From RGIG5681 sp034180345 (lineage in GTDB: Bacteria > Bacillota_I > Bacilli_A > Erysipelotrichales > Erysipelotrichaceae): a stretch of 55,825 nt of DNA. The translations under genes were made by a program, and so were the position numbers. Location: positions 1 through 55,825 of the forward strand of contig JAXFOQ010000032.1 in the NCBI GenBank assembly GCA_034180345.1, written 5' to 3'. This document shows, one piece after another, positions 17,889 to 27,237 of this stretch. Each line of letters opens with the position of its first letter. Position 1 is the stretch's first letter. The notes beneath the pieces are model-generated. The model searched no databases and had not been told where the DNA came from. It saw nothing but the letters and a program-made list of their open reading frames with translations.

Positions 17889-18713
17889 TTATTTAAGATA
17901 AACTTTATAGTGGTGGTGCCCTATACGCTCTTTTTCAGGAGGAAGCTGCATATAATCTCCATAACCGTGCCTTAATATCGTATCATACATCTTGGGAACC
18001 CGATATTCTTTTTCACCGAACTTAACCATAATGTACTCATCAAACCACTTTCTTTTAAAAATATCCTTCTTTCCCCAAGAAAGCCACACAACACAACCTA
18101 CATATTCACTTTTATCATAGTCTTTAACTCCGGCTAATTTATTTAATTTATCTTGAAACACATCTTTTCCTCGTATTTTTGAATATAAAAATACTGGAAA
18201 TTTAATTATTTTTTTAAATATTGATGTTGTTGTTTCGATAGCGAAATGTTCTCTGGTGGCTTGATAGCACAAAGAAGAAAGATGATCGCCCTTCATCCCG
18301 AATGATATTGCTTCTTTTTCGTTATTTCCCAAACCGTCAAAAGGATAAATATCAATAAATACTCCCATGCCGTACTCTTTTTCATTATCCATCACAATAC
18401 GATAACGATTATCACTTATTCTCGTAATCATATACGGATAATCTTCATTTAAATCATGATTAAAAACTTCAAGATTAGGATATTCATATTGATGCTTGAT
18501 AAAGTAATCAACCAAAATATCGTGATCCTTTCTCGGCATCATAATATCCAAATCATCGTCCCAAGGTATAAAATCATTATGTCTGATTGCACCGATTAAA
18601 GATCCGTAAAATATATAATATCTCAAATTTAACTTATCGCATATTTCCGCAACTTTATCCAAAATATCAATAGCTATTTTTTGAGTTTCTTTAATATTTA
18701 ATTCTTTTTTCAT
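17889..18713 (-). CDS. LicD family phosphocholine/phosphoethanolamine-type transferase
   Basis: Members transfer phosphocholine or related groups from a CDP carrier to sugars of surface polysaccharides. The 274-aa protein has the family core YYIFYGSLIGAIRHNDFIPW then DDDLDIMMPRKDHD, plus IDIYPFDG and the C-terminal HHHYKVY. Its ATG overlaps the wzy stop as ATGA, directly after a G9 tract, so translation is coupled and may depend on tract length. The LicC-like domain three genes downstream would supply the CDP substrate. Confidence 0.9.
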   Translation of the reverse strand: MKKELNIKETQKIAIDILDKVAEICDKLNLRYYIFYGSLIGAIRHNDFIPWDDDLDIMMPRKDHDILVDYFIKHQYEYPNLEVFNHDLNEDYPYMITRISDNRYRIVMDNEKEYGMGVFIDIYPFDGLGNNEKEAISFGMKGDHLSSLCYQATREHFAIETTTSIFKKIIKFPVFLYSKIRGKDVFQDKLNKLAGVKDYDKSEYVGCVVWLSWGKKDIFKRKWFDEYIMVKFGEKEYRVPKMYDTILRHGYGDYMQLPPEKERIGHHHYKVYLK

Positions 18714-19996
18714 AAAGCCCCCCCCCGTTTCTTTTTAAAATCGCAATTATTATCAATATGGTGCTTATAATAAATATAAGTTAATACCATCGCTAAATGT
18801 AATTGAAAATTAAAATAAGAAATGGTGTTATCGGTAGTATAAGTTATAAATACATAAACTAAAATCGCAAAACATATAATGGTCGACTTAATATTTGTTT
18901 TCTTCATAAAATATTTAGGTAAACCGACAATCCAATAATATATCCATACCACAAAACCGAATATTCCGATCTCCAAATATAATTTCATATAATCATTATG
19001 TAAGGCCTTGATGGAAATCATATTGTGTAAATCATCAACCGTCGCATAATCAAACTGTCTGGTTACAAATCCGACACCTCGACCTAAAAATGTCAATCCG
19101 AAATTTCCGAATTTTGCGAAATACCTGTATATAATATCTCTGCCCAAAACATCAATATGTAAAGTATTAAATACATCTATTATTTTAAGATTCATCGAAA
19201 GATAGGCATAAATTAAACAAACCGCCAACGAAATAAATCCGAATAAAATGATGGTACTTCTTTTAATATGATTATATTTTAAAGCTCTGATAAAAAAACC
19301 TACAAACAAGGCAAAAACAACCCCTGCAAGACCGATTCTTTTTCCACCGATAATAAAAATTCCCACCACAAGCAAAAACCATAAATAATACTTATTTTTT
19401 TCTTTATTATCACGTAGAAGTACCACATAAACAATATAAATACCCAATATAAATAAAAGCTCGTGAAGTTCTACGTACTTATTAATTATTTTCCAAGCGA
19501 TTTCTTCACTTTCCAAACCGAAAACAGAAGTGATTAAAGTATATCCCTCGTTAATTAAACCCAATAAAAATGCCGTCACAAAAACAACCGTGGCTGCTAT
19601 CATTCCGTATTTTATTGTTTTTTCTTTTAAAACCGCAGTCATAGTAATGCCTGCCCAAATAGCTACAATATTAAATAAGGTATCGGAAACCCCCCGTGTA
19701 ATAAAATTCAATGTCGGTCTTTGTAGAAACCACACAAAAATAGAATAAATAAAAATCAGTATTGTCGGGATCAACAACAAATAAATCATATCTTTTTTAA
19801 TCTTATTAATAATCTTATAATTTTTTACTGTATAGAAATAAAATATAAAAGCCGACATAAAAACAAAACGACCATAGTAAAATAAATTCCATCTCAGAGT
19901 TCCGGCAGCACCGGTGAATATTCCATAAGCTCCCATAAATGAAAATATCATTAATATTATTGCTGAAAAATCACTTAATTTTATTCTTAAACTCAA
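18710..19996 (-). CDS. Wzy-like polysaccharide polymerase
   Basis: A 428-aa protein with about 12 hydrophobic helices and a large loop between late helices containing the HNMISIKALHNDYMKLYLEIG region, the H-N-x-LxxxxE-G signature of O-antigen ligase/polymerase proteins. It would polymerise repeat units outside the membrane after Wzx export. Translation starts at TTG 19996 behind AGAGGT. The last codons CGG GGG GGG GCT read through the G9 tract, so slippage changes only the extreme C terminus of Wzy but affects the overlapping licD start. Confidence 0.82.
   Translation of the reverse strand: MSLRIKLSDFSAIILMIFSFMGAYGIFTGAAGTLRWNLFYYGRFVFMSAFIFYFYTVKNYKIINKIKKDMIYLLLIPTILIFIYSIFVWFLQRPTLNFITRGVSDTLFNIVAIWAGITMTAVLKEKTIKYGMIAATVVFVTAFLLGLINEGYTLITSVFGLESEEIAWKIINKYVELHELLFILGIYIVYVVLLRDNKEKNKYYLWFLLVVGIFIIGGKRIGLAGVVFALFVGFFIRALKYNHIKRSTIILFGFISLAVCLIYAYLSMNLKIIDVFNTLHIDVLGRDIIYRYFAKFGNFGLTFLGRGVGFVTRQFDYATVDDLHNMISIKALHNDYMKLYLEIGIFGFVVWIYYWIVGLPKYFMKKTNIKSTIICFAILVYVFITYTTDNTISYFNFQLHLAMVLTYIYYKHHIDNNCDFKKKRGGAL
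18718..18726 (-). repeat. G9 homopolymer at the wzy/licD junction
   Basis: Nine consecutive C on the plus strand (G on the coding strand), four bases before the licD ATG at 18711-18713. It is the only long G/C run I noticed in this AT-rich window. It encodes the last residues of Wzy and also forms the ribosome-site region of licD. Confidence 0.8.
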
Positions 19997-20005
19997 GACT
20001 GACCT

Positions 20006-21040
20006 CTACTTCCTTTTACGATACATTAATTTTATCATTAAATATTGCAAAAAAGCCAATTTATATTTCATACAAAACGCAAATACACATTTCTTAAACG
20101 GTAATTTAAGCCAAGGATACTGTTTTAAAACATCAGCCAACATTTCATCCTTACATATTGCTTTAATGCCTCTTATCTGATTTAAAACACCATCTTTTCT
20201 ATTAGTTTCCTGAATGATGCTGACACGTGATGATGCAATGAAACTCCGTCCGTATTGTTTTATAATTTCTTCATTATGATAAGCATCCCATAATTTTTGT
20301 TTTGCGAATTTATACAATTCTTTATTTTTTTCAAAACGATCCCTACGATAAGAAGATGTCAAAGATGTCGGATTATAATCATAGTAATAATATGCCCCGG
20401 GAATAATAACGACCTTATCAACTTTAGTCAAAAGATCAATATCAAATAGACTGTCTTCAGAAACATAATTTCTTTCAGAATAAAATTTAATTTTATTATC
20501 AATGATAAAACTTTTTAAAAATATTCCCTTACATACCGAAGCTCCGTATTTTGAATCCTCTTTAGAGGAATAATCGGAAGATACGGTATCCATCAATACC
20601 TGCCTAACTTCTTCAATACCGTTAAATACTTTATTTTCTTCCGTATAATTATCAACTTTGTTTATTTTGTTGTTATTAACATAATTTATACCGCCATAAA
20701 CGACTTGAGCCCGATATTTTTTAGCCGCTTCATACATTTTTTCGTACATATCACACTTAACATAATCATCGCTGTCGACAAAACCGATATATTCACCTGT
20801 AGCTTGTTCCAATCCTGAATTTCGGGCATAACCGAGTCCGCCGTTTTTCTTATGAATTACTTTGATACGACCGTCTTGTTTGGCATATTCATCACAAATT
20901 TCAGGGCAATTATCAGGAGATTCATCATCAACCAAAATAATTTCAATATCTTTCAAGGTTTGATTAATTAAAGAATCAATACATCTTTTTAAGACTTTTT
21001 CAACATTATATATCGGTACAATAACACTTACTTTAGGCAT
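20006..21040 (-). CDS. Family 2 glycosyltransferase
   Basis: A 344-aa cytoplasmic GT-A fold enzyme that adds a sugar to the lipid-linked repeat unit. It begins KVSVIVPIYNVEKVLKRCID and has ILVDDESPDNCPEICDEYA, GGLGYARNSGL and the metal-binding GFVDSDDYV. Its ATG overlaps the end of the upstream glycosyltransferase gene by eight bases. Donor and acceptor sugars cannot be read from sequence. Confidence 0.92.
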   Translation of the reverse strand: MPKVSVIVPIYNVEKVLKRCIDSLINQTLKDIEIILVDDESPDNCPEICDEYAKQDGRIKVIHKKNGGLGYARNSGLEQATGEYIGFVDSDDYVKCDMYEKMYEAAKKYRAQVVYGGINYVNNNKINKVDNYTEENKVFNGIEEVRQVLMDTVSSDYSSKEDSKYGASVCKGIFLKSFIIDNKIKFYSERNYVSEDSLFDIDLLTKVDKVVIIPGAYYYYDYNPTSLTSSYRRDRFEKNKELYKFAKQKLWDAYHNEEIIKQYGRSFIASSRVSIIQETNRKDGVLNQIRGIKAICKDEMLADVLKQYPWLKLPFKKCVFAFCMKYKLAFLQYLMIKLMYRKRK

Positions 21041-21992
21041 TAATATTCTCCTTATCCTTTAATAAATAATTATAAATATTGTGATGATTGTTTTTAACTT
21101 CATCACTTAGCTTATAACTCAATTTATGAAAACAACTTTGATTGACTATAGCATCAAAACTGTCTTTATCATACTTTTTATCCAAATTTAATAATAAAAT
21201 ATGCGGTGTTTCATTGGTAAACGGTAAAACTTTTTTCCATTCATTATCATATTTTTCACAAGCCAGTACAAAAAAATTATGAAAAATAAAATAATCAATT
21301 AAAAAATTATTTTTATTCCAATATTCATATAATAAATCTCTTGTTAATGACAGTATTTTATTATTTTGACAAGCACTGATATACCAATTGGAAATAGTAC
21401 TTGTATGGCCGTCAACTCCCGGCTTTAAAGTTTGAAATACAAACAAATCACTATCAAGCATAGCTTTAGGAATATTGTTATCGGTGCATAAAACCGTAGC
21501 ATCAATCCATATACCGCCATATCTTATAAGCAGTTCCAATCTTAAAATATCTGAAAAATGTGCATTTGATATTATGCCCTTTTGATATTTATCAATAATA
21601 TAATCAGGTATGTTTACATAGGAATCAAAGTTATCATAAGTTATCAATATGATATTATAGCTACTTAAATGTTTTTTAATTGAGTTATAACAAACTTTAA
21701 CTATATCGGGCATATTTTCTTCACCTTGAAACCAACAGATCCAAATATATTTTTCATTATTCGGTGAATATACTTTATTTATTTCATAGCCGGCTATAAA
21801 TCGACGATACTTTTTCCGTAATTTATCAATAATTTTTTTCTCCATTAACAATCTGAATATTTCCAAAGATTTGTGAGAAAAACCGGTAATCAAAAGTGCA
21901 AAACACGCATACAAAAAAACATTCATACGCAAATATTGCTTGATTAAATTAATACCTCCGGCTTTTTCAAAAATTTTCTTAACTTTACTCAT
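21033..21992 (-). CDS. Capsular polysaccharide synthesis glycosyltransferase (GT32-like)
   Basis: A 319-aa protein matching the Caps_synth (PF05704) type: YIWICWFQGEENMPDIVK near residue 80, then NAHFSDILRLELLIRYGGIW followed by IDATVLC, where the D-x-[DT] motif binds metal and sugar nucleotide. A hydrophobic stretch at residues 22-42 may anchor it. The ATG immediately follows the upstream stop (TAGATG), implying coupled translation. Confidence 0.85.
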   Translation of the reverse strand: MSKVKKIFEKAGGINLIKQYLRMNVFLYACFALLITGFSHKSLEIFRLLMEKKIIDKLRKKYRRFIAGYEINKVYSPNNEKYIWICWFQGEENMPDIVKVCYNSIKKHLSSYNIILITYDNFDSYVNIPDYIIDKYQKGIISNAHFSDILRLELLIRYGGIWIDATVLCTDNNIPKAMLDSDLFVFQTLKPGVDGHTSTISNWYISACQNNKILSLTRDLLYEYWNKNNFLIDYFIFHNFFVLACEKYDNEWKKVLPFTNETPHILLLNLDKKYDKDSFDAIVNQSCFHKLSYKLSDEVKNNHHNIYNYLLKDKENINA

Positions 21993-23150
21993 CTATCTAT
22001 CCCTAAAAACTTTTTTATATTCATCACAGATATATTGCCAACTATACTCATTTTTAATTCTGTTTTTTGCCTGTTGACCGATTTTTTCAATAAAATCGGA
22101 ATCAAAATTATCAGCTCGATTAATTAAGTCGGCTAAATTATTTTTATCTTTAGTCCAATAAAGGGCACCGTCAGCTCCGACTTCTTTATTAAATCCGACA
22201 TCAAGCAACAAATTCAACGATGTACTGCCCAACGCTTCTAAAAGACTCGGATTGGTTCCTCCTACTTCATGCCCATGAAAATAACCGTAGGCATTTTCTC
22301 TTATCTTCATCAATAATTCCTGATCATAGACAGTTCCGACAAATTTAATACGTTTGTCCCGATCGAAGTGTGTTTCTTTTTTTAATTGATTTAAAAATTT
22401 ATCGCTGACATTGGTAATTAAAGCAAAATCTTTTTCAGTATTACTTAACATAAATTCTTCAACCATCGTCTTATAATTATTTTCAGGCACAAAACGACCG
22501 ACAACCAAATAATACTCTTTTTTATTAAGTCCCTTTTCTTTATACCAAGATAATAATTTTTCATCATCATCACCTAAGATACTTTTTCTTGTTTCCGCCC
22601 CGTAAGCAATAAAGGTTGTTTGAGGATTGCAATATTTATAAGAATTTTTAATATATTTTTCAATATTTTTACTGTCACAAATAATCAAATCGGCATTTTT
22701 AACCATCATAGCCTCGGATATTTTCCAATATTTTCTTATAGCGGCATTCCACTTGGCACGCAGCCATTCGTGGCCGTCAGGATTAATATAAAGCTTACCG
22801 TTGAGTTTATGAATTTGTTTTCTGAAGTGTTTAATAAACGGTCCGATACGACAGGCTAAAATATAAATAATAAAATTATCTATATTATTCTTTTTAATAT
22901 ATTCAATACAGGCTCTCAAAGCCATTACATCATAATAAACGGCTTGGGCAGGACCGATATTTAATACATTAACATTAAAACATCTGGCATTGTGATATTC
23001 AAATTCATTATTATCTTTACCCTTACAAGCGATATGATATTTAATATTTTTTTCATTTTGATGATATTCCGTTAATTTATCTACAAATGTTTCATATCCG
23101 CCATATGCCCCGGGTATCCCTTTGGAACCTACAATAAATATATGTTTCAT
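21993..23150 (-). CDS. Cps2T/WchF-like beta-1,4-rhamnosyltransferase (DUF1972, GT4)
   Basis: About 385 aa. The N-terminal DUF1972 region KHIFIVGSKGIPGAYGGYET and GPAQAVYYDVMALRACIEY are characteristic of enzymes that add rhamnose to an undecaprenyl-PP-linked first sugar in streptococcal capsule synthesis. The GT4 half has HEVGGTNPSLLEALGS. I chose ATG 23150 after AAGGAGAAGT; the longer frame overlaps rmlC. The adjacent rmlABDC genes supply its likely donor, dTDP-L-rhamnose. Confidence 0.88.
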   Translation of the reverse strand: MKHIFIVGSKGIPGAYGGYETFVDKLTEYHQNEKNIKYHIACKGKDNNEFEYHNARCFNVNVLNIGPAQAVYYDVMALRACIEYIKKNNIDNFIIYILACRIGPFIKHFRKQIHKLNGKLYINPDGHEWLRAKWNAAIRKYWKISEAMMVKNADLIICDSKNIEKYIKNSYKYCNPQTTFIAYGAETRKSILGDDDEKLLSWYKEKGLNKKEYYLVVGRFVPENNYKTMVEEFMLSNTEKDFALITNVSDKFLNQLKKETHFDRDKRIKFVGTVYDQELLMKIRENAYGYFHGHEVGGTNPSLLEALGSTSLNLLLDVGFNKEVGADGALYWTKDKNNLADLINRADNFDSDFIEKIGQQAKNRIKNEYSWQYICDEYKKVFRDR

Positions 23151-23163
23151 ACTTCTCCTTATT

Positions 23164-23769
23164 TTAAAATTTAAAACTTCTATCAAATGTATCCCATTTT
23201 CGATCTTTATCAGATAAATTCAACGGATGTCCGTCAACCAAATAATACCCTTCTTCCGATGCGTTGTTTTGGTATTTTCCAACAACACCGGGCCATTTTA
23301 TATCTATAGTCGGATCGTTCCATGCAATACCGCCCTCATCATCAGGTCGATAAAAATCCGTAACCTTATAACAAAATTCCGCCTCATCACTAAGAACCAA
23401 AAAACCGTGGGCAAAACCCTCTGAAATATAAAATTGTTTTTTGTTTTCGGCAGTAAGTTCAACACCGAACCACTTGCCGAAGGTCGGGCTGTTTTTCCTC
23501 AAATCAACCGCAACATCAAAAACGGAACCTCTGATAACTCTAACCAACTTTCCTTGGGGATACTGTTTTTGAAAATGTAGACCTCTTAATACACCTTTTT
23601 TGGACATACTTTGATTATCCTGTACAAAATTCATATTTAAACCTGCATCTTCCATCGCCTTTTTATTATATGTTTCCATAAAATAACCTCGATTATCACC
23701 GAAAACCTCAGGCTCAATTATATATAAACCGTCTATTCCTACTGTCGTTACTTTAATTTTACTCATCAT
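23164..23769 (-). CDS. rmlC: dTDP-4-dehydrorhamnose 3,5-epimerase
   Basis: Third step of dTDP-L-rhamnose synthesis. The 201-aa cupin has FVQDNQSMSKKGVLRGLHFQ with the catalytic His in RGLHFQ, FAHGFLVLSDEAEFCYKVTDFY and the YRPDDEGGIAWNDP region. Length is slightly above the usual 185-190. The start overlaps the rmlD stop; ATG at 23769 or 23766 are equally possible. Confidence 0.95.
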   Translation of the reverse strand: MMSKIKVTTVGIDGLYIIEPEVFGDNRGYFMETYNKKAMEDAGLNMNFVQDNQSMSKKGVLRGLHFQKQYPQGKLVRVIRGSVFDVAVDLRKNSPTFGKWFGVELTAENKKQFYISEGFAHGFLVLSDEAEFCYKVTDFYRPDDEGGIAWNDPTIDIKWPGVVGKYQNNASEEGYYLVDGHPLNLSDKDRKWDTFDRSFKF

Positions 23770-24667
23770 TGAATACTTCCATTTCTTTTAAATAACGTTT
23801 AATTGCATCCTGATAAGTCGGTAACGGTTTAAATCCGTTTTTAATTAATTTATCTTTATTTAAGCGACTGTTAAAAGGTCTTTTAGCCTTAGAAATACCG
23901 TACTCGGCAGTATTAACAGGAATTACCTCAACATCAATATCGGCCTGTTTAAATATTTCACACGCAAAATCATACCAAGATATATAACCGCCTTCATTGG
24001 TTGCGTGATAATAACCATATTTATCGCTCTCAATCATATCAATTAACAATCTTGATAAATCACCTGTATATGTAGGTGTTCCTACTTGATCTTTTACCAC
24101 CTTCAAACTCTTATGTGTATTTGATAATTTCAGCATTGTCTTAATGAAATTATTCCCATTAAGTCCAAATACCCAAGCAATCCTAACAATAAAATATTTA
24201 TCCAAACTTTCCGATACCGCAAACTCACCCTCAAGTTTTGTCTGCCCATAAAAATTTAAAGGTTTAAATTTTTTACAGTCAGGATCCCAAGGTTCTTTTC
24301 CGCTGCCGTCAAATACATAGTCGGTACTAATATACATCATTTTTGCACCGATATTCTTGCAGGCTTTAACAATATTGTGAGTACCCTCAACATTAATTTT
24401 TCTGACAAGTTCTAATTTATCGACATCTTCAGCATCATCAACAGCGGTCCAGGCCGCACAATGAATTACAGCATCGGGCTTGGTATTTGTAATTATTTCA
24501 GATACCTTTATCTCATCGGTAATATCCATATTATAATGACAATAATTTTTAGCGGTAATCCTTGAAATTGATAAGTCGGTTCCAATTACCCGATGATTTC
24601 TTTTAAGTAATTCCAAAGATACATCATAACCGAGTTGTCCGCCGACTCCGGTAACAAGCACTAACAT
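23759..24667 (-). CDS. rmlD: dTDP-4-dehydrorhamnose reductase
   Basis: Last step of dTDP-L-rhamnose synthesis, NADPH dependent. About 302 aa of extended SDR fold: MLVLVTGVGGQLGYDV for the dinucleotide, the catalytic YxxxK in NFYGQTKLEGE, STDYVFDG and RIAWVFG. I chose ATG 24667 because GAAGGG lies upstream and the longer frame only adds the end of rmlB. Coupled with rmlC by overlap. Confidence 0.95.
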   Translation of the reverse strand: MLVLVTGVGGQLGYDVSLELLKRNHRVIGTDLSISRITAKNYCHYNMDITDEIKVSEIITNTKPDAVIHCAAWTAVDDAEDVDKLELVRKINVEGTHNIVKACKNIGAKMMYISTDYVFDGSGKEPWDPDCKKFKPLNFYGQTKLEGEFAVSESLDKYFIVRIAWVFGLNGNNFIKTMLKLSNTHKSLKVVKDQVGTPTYTGDLSRLLIDMIESDKYGYYHATNEGGYISWYDFACEIFKQADIDVEVIPVNTAEYGISKAKRPFNSRLNKDKLIKNGFKPLPTYQDAIKRYLKEMEVFNDE

Positions 24668-24671
24668 ATTT

Positions 24672-25694
24672 TTATTTCCCTTCACCATACATCTTGGTAT
24701 AGTAATCTTTGTATTCGCCGGAAATAATTGTTTTCCACCATTTTTGATTATTCAAATACCAATTAACGGTTTTCTTAATTCCATCTTCAAATTTAGTTTC
24801 AGGAAGCCAACCGAGTTCATTATAAATTTTACCGGGATCAATCGCATAACGCAGATCATGACCTTTGCGATCGGCAACATAAGTGATTAATGTCTCGGAT
24901 TTTTTCAATTCTTTACAAATAATTTTTACAATATCAATATTTTTCATTTCATTATGACCACCGACATTATAAACTTCACCGACTCTGCCTTTATGAATAA
25001 TCAAATCAATAGCCTTACAATGATCTTCAACATATAACCAATCACGAACATTCAAACCTTCACCATAAACAGGAAGAGGTTTATCATCTAAAGCATTCGC
25101 AATCATCAAAGGTATCAATTTTTCAGGAAAATGATAAGGGCCGTAATTATTTGAACAACGAGAAATACTGACCGGTAATTGATATGTTCGATAATATGCC
25201 AAAACCAATAAGTCGGCGGCGGCTTTGGAACTGCTGTAAGGAGAGCTTGTGTGAATAGGGGTGTCTTCGGTAAAGAATAAATCGGGGCGATCTAAGGGCA
25301 AATCACCATAAACTTCATCGGTTGAAACTTGATGGTATCTTTTAATACCGTATTTTCTGCAAGCATCCATAAGTACCGCCGTACCCAATATATTTGTCTT
25401 TAAAAAAATTTCAGGATCATCTATCGAACGATCAACGTGGCTTTCAGCCGCAAAATTAACAACAATATCAGGATGCTCACTTTCAAATAATTGATAAATA
25501 AATTCACGATCGCAAATATCACCCTTTATAAATTTAAAATTACGATGGTCAATAACCGATTCCAATGTCGATAAATTGCCTGCATAAGTTAATTTATCAA
25601 GACAAATAATTTTATAATCCTCATATTTACCCAACATATGAAAAATAAAATTTGAACCGATAAAACCGGCTCCGCCCGTAACAATTATTTTCAT
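24672..25694 (-). CDS. rmlB: dTDP-glucose 4,6-dehydratase
   Basis: Second step of the rhamnose pathway. The 340-aa protein has IIVTGGAGFIGSNFIFHML, NFAAESHVDRSI, STDEVYGDLP, the catalytic YxxxK in SPYSSSKAAADLLV and SNNYGPYHFPEKLIPL. Full length. SD GGAGA; two bases separate it from rmlA. Confidence 0.97.
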   Translation of the reverse strand: MKIIVTGGAGFIGSNFIFHMLGKYEDYKIICLDKLTYAGNLSTLESVIDHRNFKFIKGDICDREFIYQLFESEHPDIVVNFAAESHVDRSIDDPEIFLKTNILGTAVLMDACRKYGIKRYHQVSTDEVYGDLPLDRPDLFFTEDTPIHTSSPYSSSKAAADLLVLAYYRTYQLPVSISRCSNNYGPYHFPEKLIPLMIANALDDKPLPVYGEGLNVRDWLYVEDHCKAIDLIIHKGRVGEVYNVGGHNEMKNIDIVKIICKELKKSETLITYVADRKGHDLRYAIDPGKIYNELGWLPETKFEDGIKKTVNWYLNNQKWWKTIISGEYKDYYTKMYGEGK

Positions 25695-25695
25695 T

Positions 25696-26604
25696 TTATT
25701 TATCTCCTTTAATCATAATATCAATATACCTTCCGTCCAGCACATCTTTAAGATATTGACCATATTGATTTTTTTTCAAAATATCAATCGTTTTAATTAA
25801 CTGTTCTTTATTTATCCAACCGTTCAAATATGCAATCTCCTCCAAGCACGCAATCTTGCGATGTTGATGATTTTCCATAGTTATTACAAAATTGGTTGCC
25901 TCAACAAGACTTTCGTGAGTACCTGTATCAAGCCAAGTGAATCCCTGACCTAAAAGTTCCACATTTAATTTATTTTTTTCTAAATATATCTTATTAAGAT
26001 CGGTAATTTCAAGTTCACCTCTTGCTGACGGCTTCAAATTTTCCGCATATTCAACGACCTTATTATCATAAAAATATAATCCGGTAACACAGTAATTACT
26101 TTTAGGTTTTTGCGGTTTTTCTTCAATCGATACGGCACGGCCGTTTTTATCAAATTCAACAATGCCGAATCTTTCCGGATCATCAACATAGTATCCGAAG
26201 ATTGTAGCACCGTCGCCACTTTCGGCATTAATCACCGCTTGTTTTAATCTGTCCTTAAATCCGTGGCCGTTAAAAATATTATCCCCCAAAACCATCGCTA
26301 CCGAATCATTACCGATAAACTCTTTACCGATTATAAAAGCTTGTGCAAGCCCATCGGGACTGGGTTGAACTTTATATTCCAAATTAACACCGAATTGACT
26401 GCCATCACCCAATAACTCTTGAAAACGTGGGGTATCCTGCGGTGTTGAAATAACTAAAATATCCCTTATTCCGGCCTCCATCAAAACGGACATCGGGTAA
26501 TAAATCATCGGTTTGTCATAAATCGGAAGCAACTGCTTGGATGTTACTTTAGTTAGCGGATACAGTCTGGTTCCGCTGCCCCCGGCTAAAATAATGCCCT
26601 TCAT
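25696..26604 (-). CDS. rmlA: Glucose-1-phosphate thymidylyltransferase
   Basis: First step: dTTP plus glucose 1-phosphate to dTDP-glucose. About 302 aa with MKGIILAGGSGTRLYPLT, SKQLLPIYDKPMIYYPMSVL, GDNIFNGHGF, VEFDKNGRAVSIEEKPQKPK and TWLDTGTHESL, all standard for RmlA. I chose ATG 26604; the preceding TTG at 26607 is in frame but less likely. Confidence 0.97.
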   Translation of the reverse strand: MKGIILAGGSGTRLYPLTKVTSKQLLPIYDKPMIYYPMSVLMEAGIRDILVISTPQDTPRFQELLGDGSQFGVNLEYKVQPSPDGLAQAFIIGKEFIGNDSVAMVLGDNIFNGHGFKDRLKQAVINAESGDGATIFGYYVDDPERFGIVEFDKNGRAVSIEEKPQKPKSNYCVTGLYFYDNKVVEYAENLKPSARGELEITDLNKIYLEKNKLNVELLGQGFTWLDTGTHESLVEATNFVITMENHQHRKIACLEEIAYLNGWINKEQLIKTIDILKKNQYGQYLKDVLDGRYIDIMIKGDK

Positions 26605-26637
26605 CAAATTAATCCTTCTTTCCTGAAAATATATACT

Positions 26638-27237
26638 TTAAATTTCACAAAAAATAGCCCCTAAAAATTTATTGCCGAATTTTTCATAATTCTTCAATTT
26701 ATCAATAACTTCTAATAATAAATCTTTTTTAGCTCTACGTTTTTTAACAACTAAAACACTGGCATCAATGTACTTTATCATAATATTTACATCCGCATAA
26801 TTACCAATCGGTGATGAATTAACAAGTATATAATCATATTTATCTTTAACACTGTCAATTAATATTTTAAACTTATCATTAAACATACCGACAGCAAAAC
26901 TCTCATTATCAATTGATACAACATCTAAATTTTCATTGATTTTATTTATTATCTTAGTTATATCACATTTATCATTGAAATAATCGGTTAATGTAAATTC
27001 ATCATTTAAGGTAAAATATTTTGAAATTCCTCCGCTATGAATATCGGTATCAATGATTAAAATTTTTTTACCCATACCGACCATAGCTTTAGCTAAATTA
27101 ATTGATGTTTCCAAACAACACTCATCATTTAAAGTTGAAGTAAAAATAATACTCTTAAAATTATCCGTACAAGAATCAATATTGGCGGCAATCATATTAT
27201 ATTTTTCAAAATTATGATTATCTATTTTACATTTCAT
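26638..27237 (-). CDS. CpsD/Wze-like protein with lost kinase motifs
   Basis: About 199 aa, same size and place as bacterial tyrosine kinases that pair with a Wzz-like activator. The fold is recognisable: Walker A' KILIIDTDIHSGG and the Walker B region YDYILVNSSP. Catalytic residues are changed: where the family has PGEGK[ST], this protein has NDECCLE (37-43), so the Walker A lysine is absent, and Walker B reads VNSSP instead of IDTPP. There is no C-terminal tyrosine cluster (ends GAIFCEI). It is probably a non-catalytic regulator or scaffold. ATG 27237 follows GAGGAG and overlaps the end of the Wzz gene. Confidence 0.78.
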   Translation of the reverse strand: MKCKIDNHNFEKYNMIAANIDSCTDNFKSIIFTSTLNDECCLETSINLAKAMVGMGKKILIIDTDIHSGGISKYFTLNDEFTLTDYFNDKCDITKIINKINENLDVVSIDNESFAVGMFNDKFKILIDSVKDKYDYILVNSSPIGNYADVNIMIKYIDASVLVVKKRRAKKDLLLEVIDKLKNYEKFGNKFLGAIFCEI

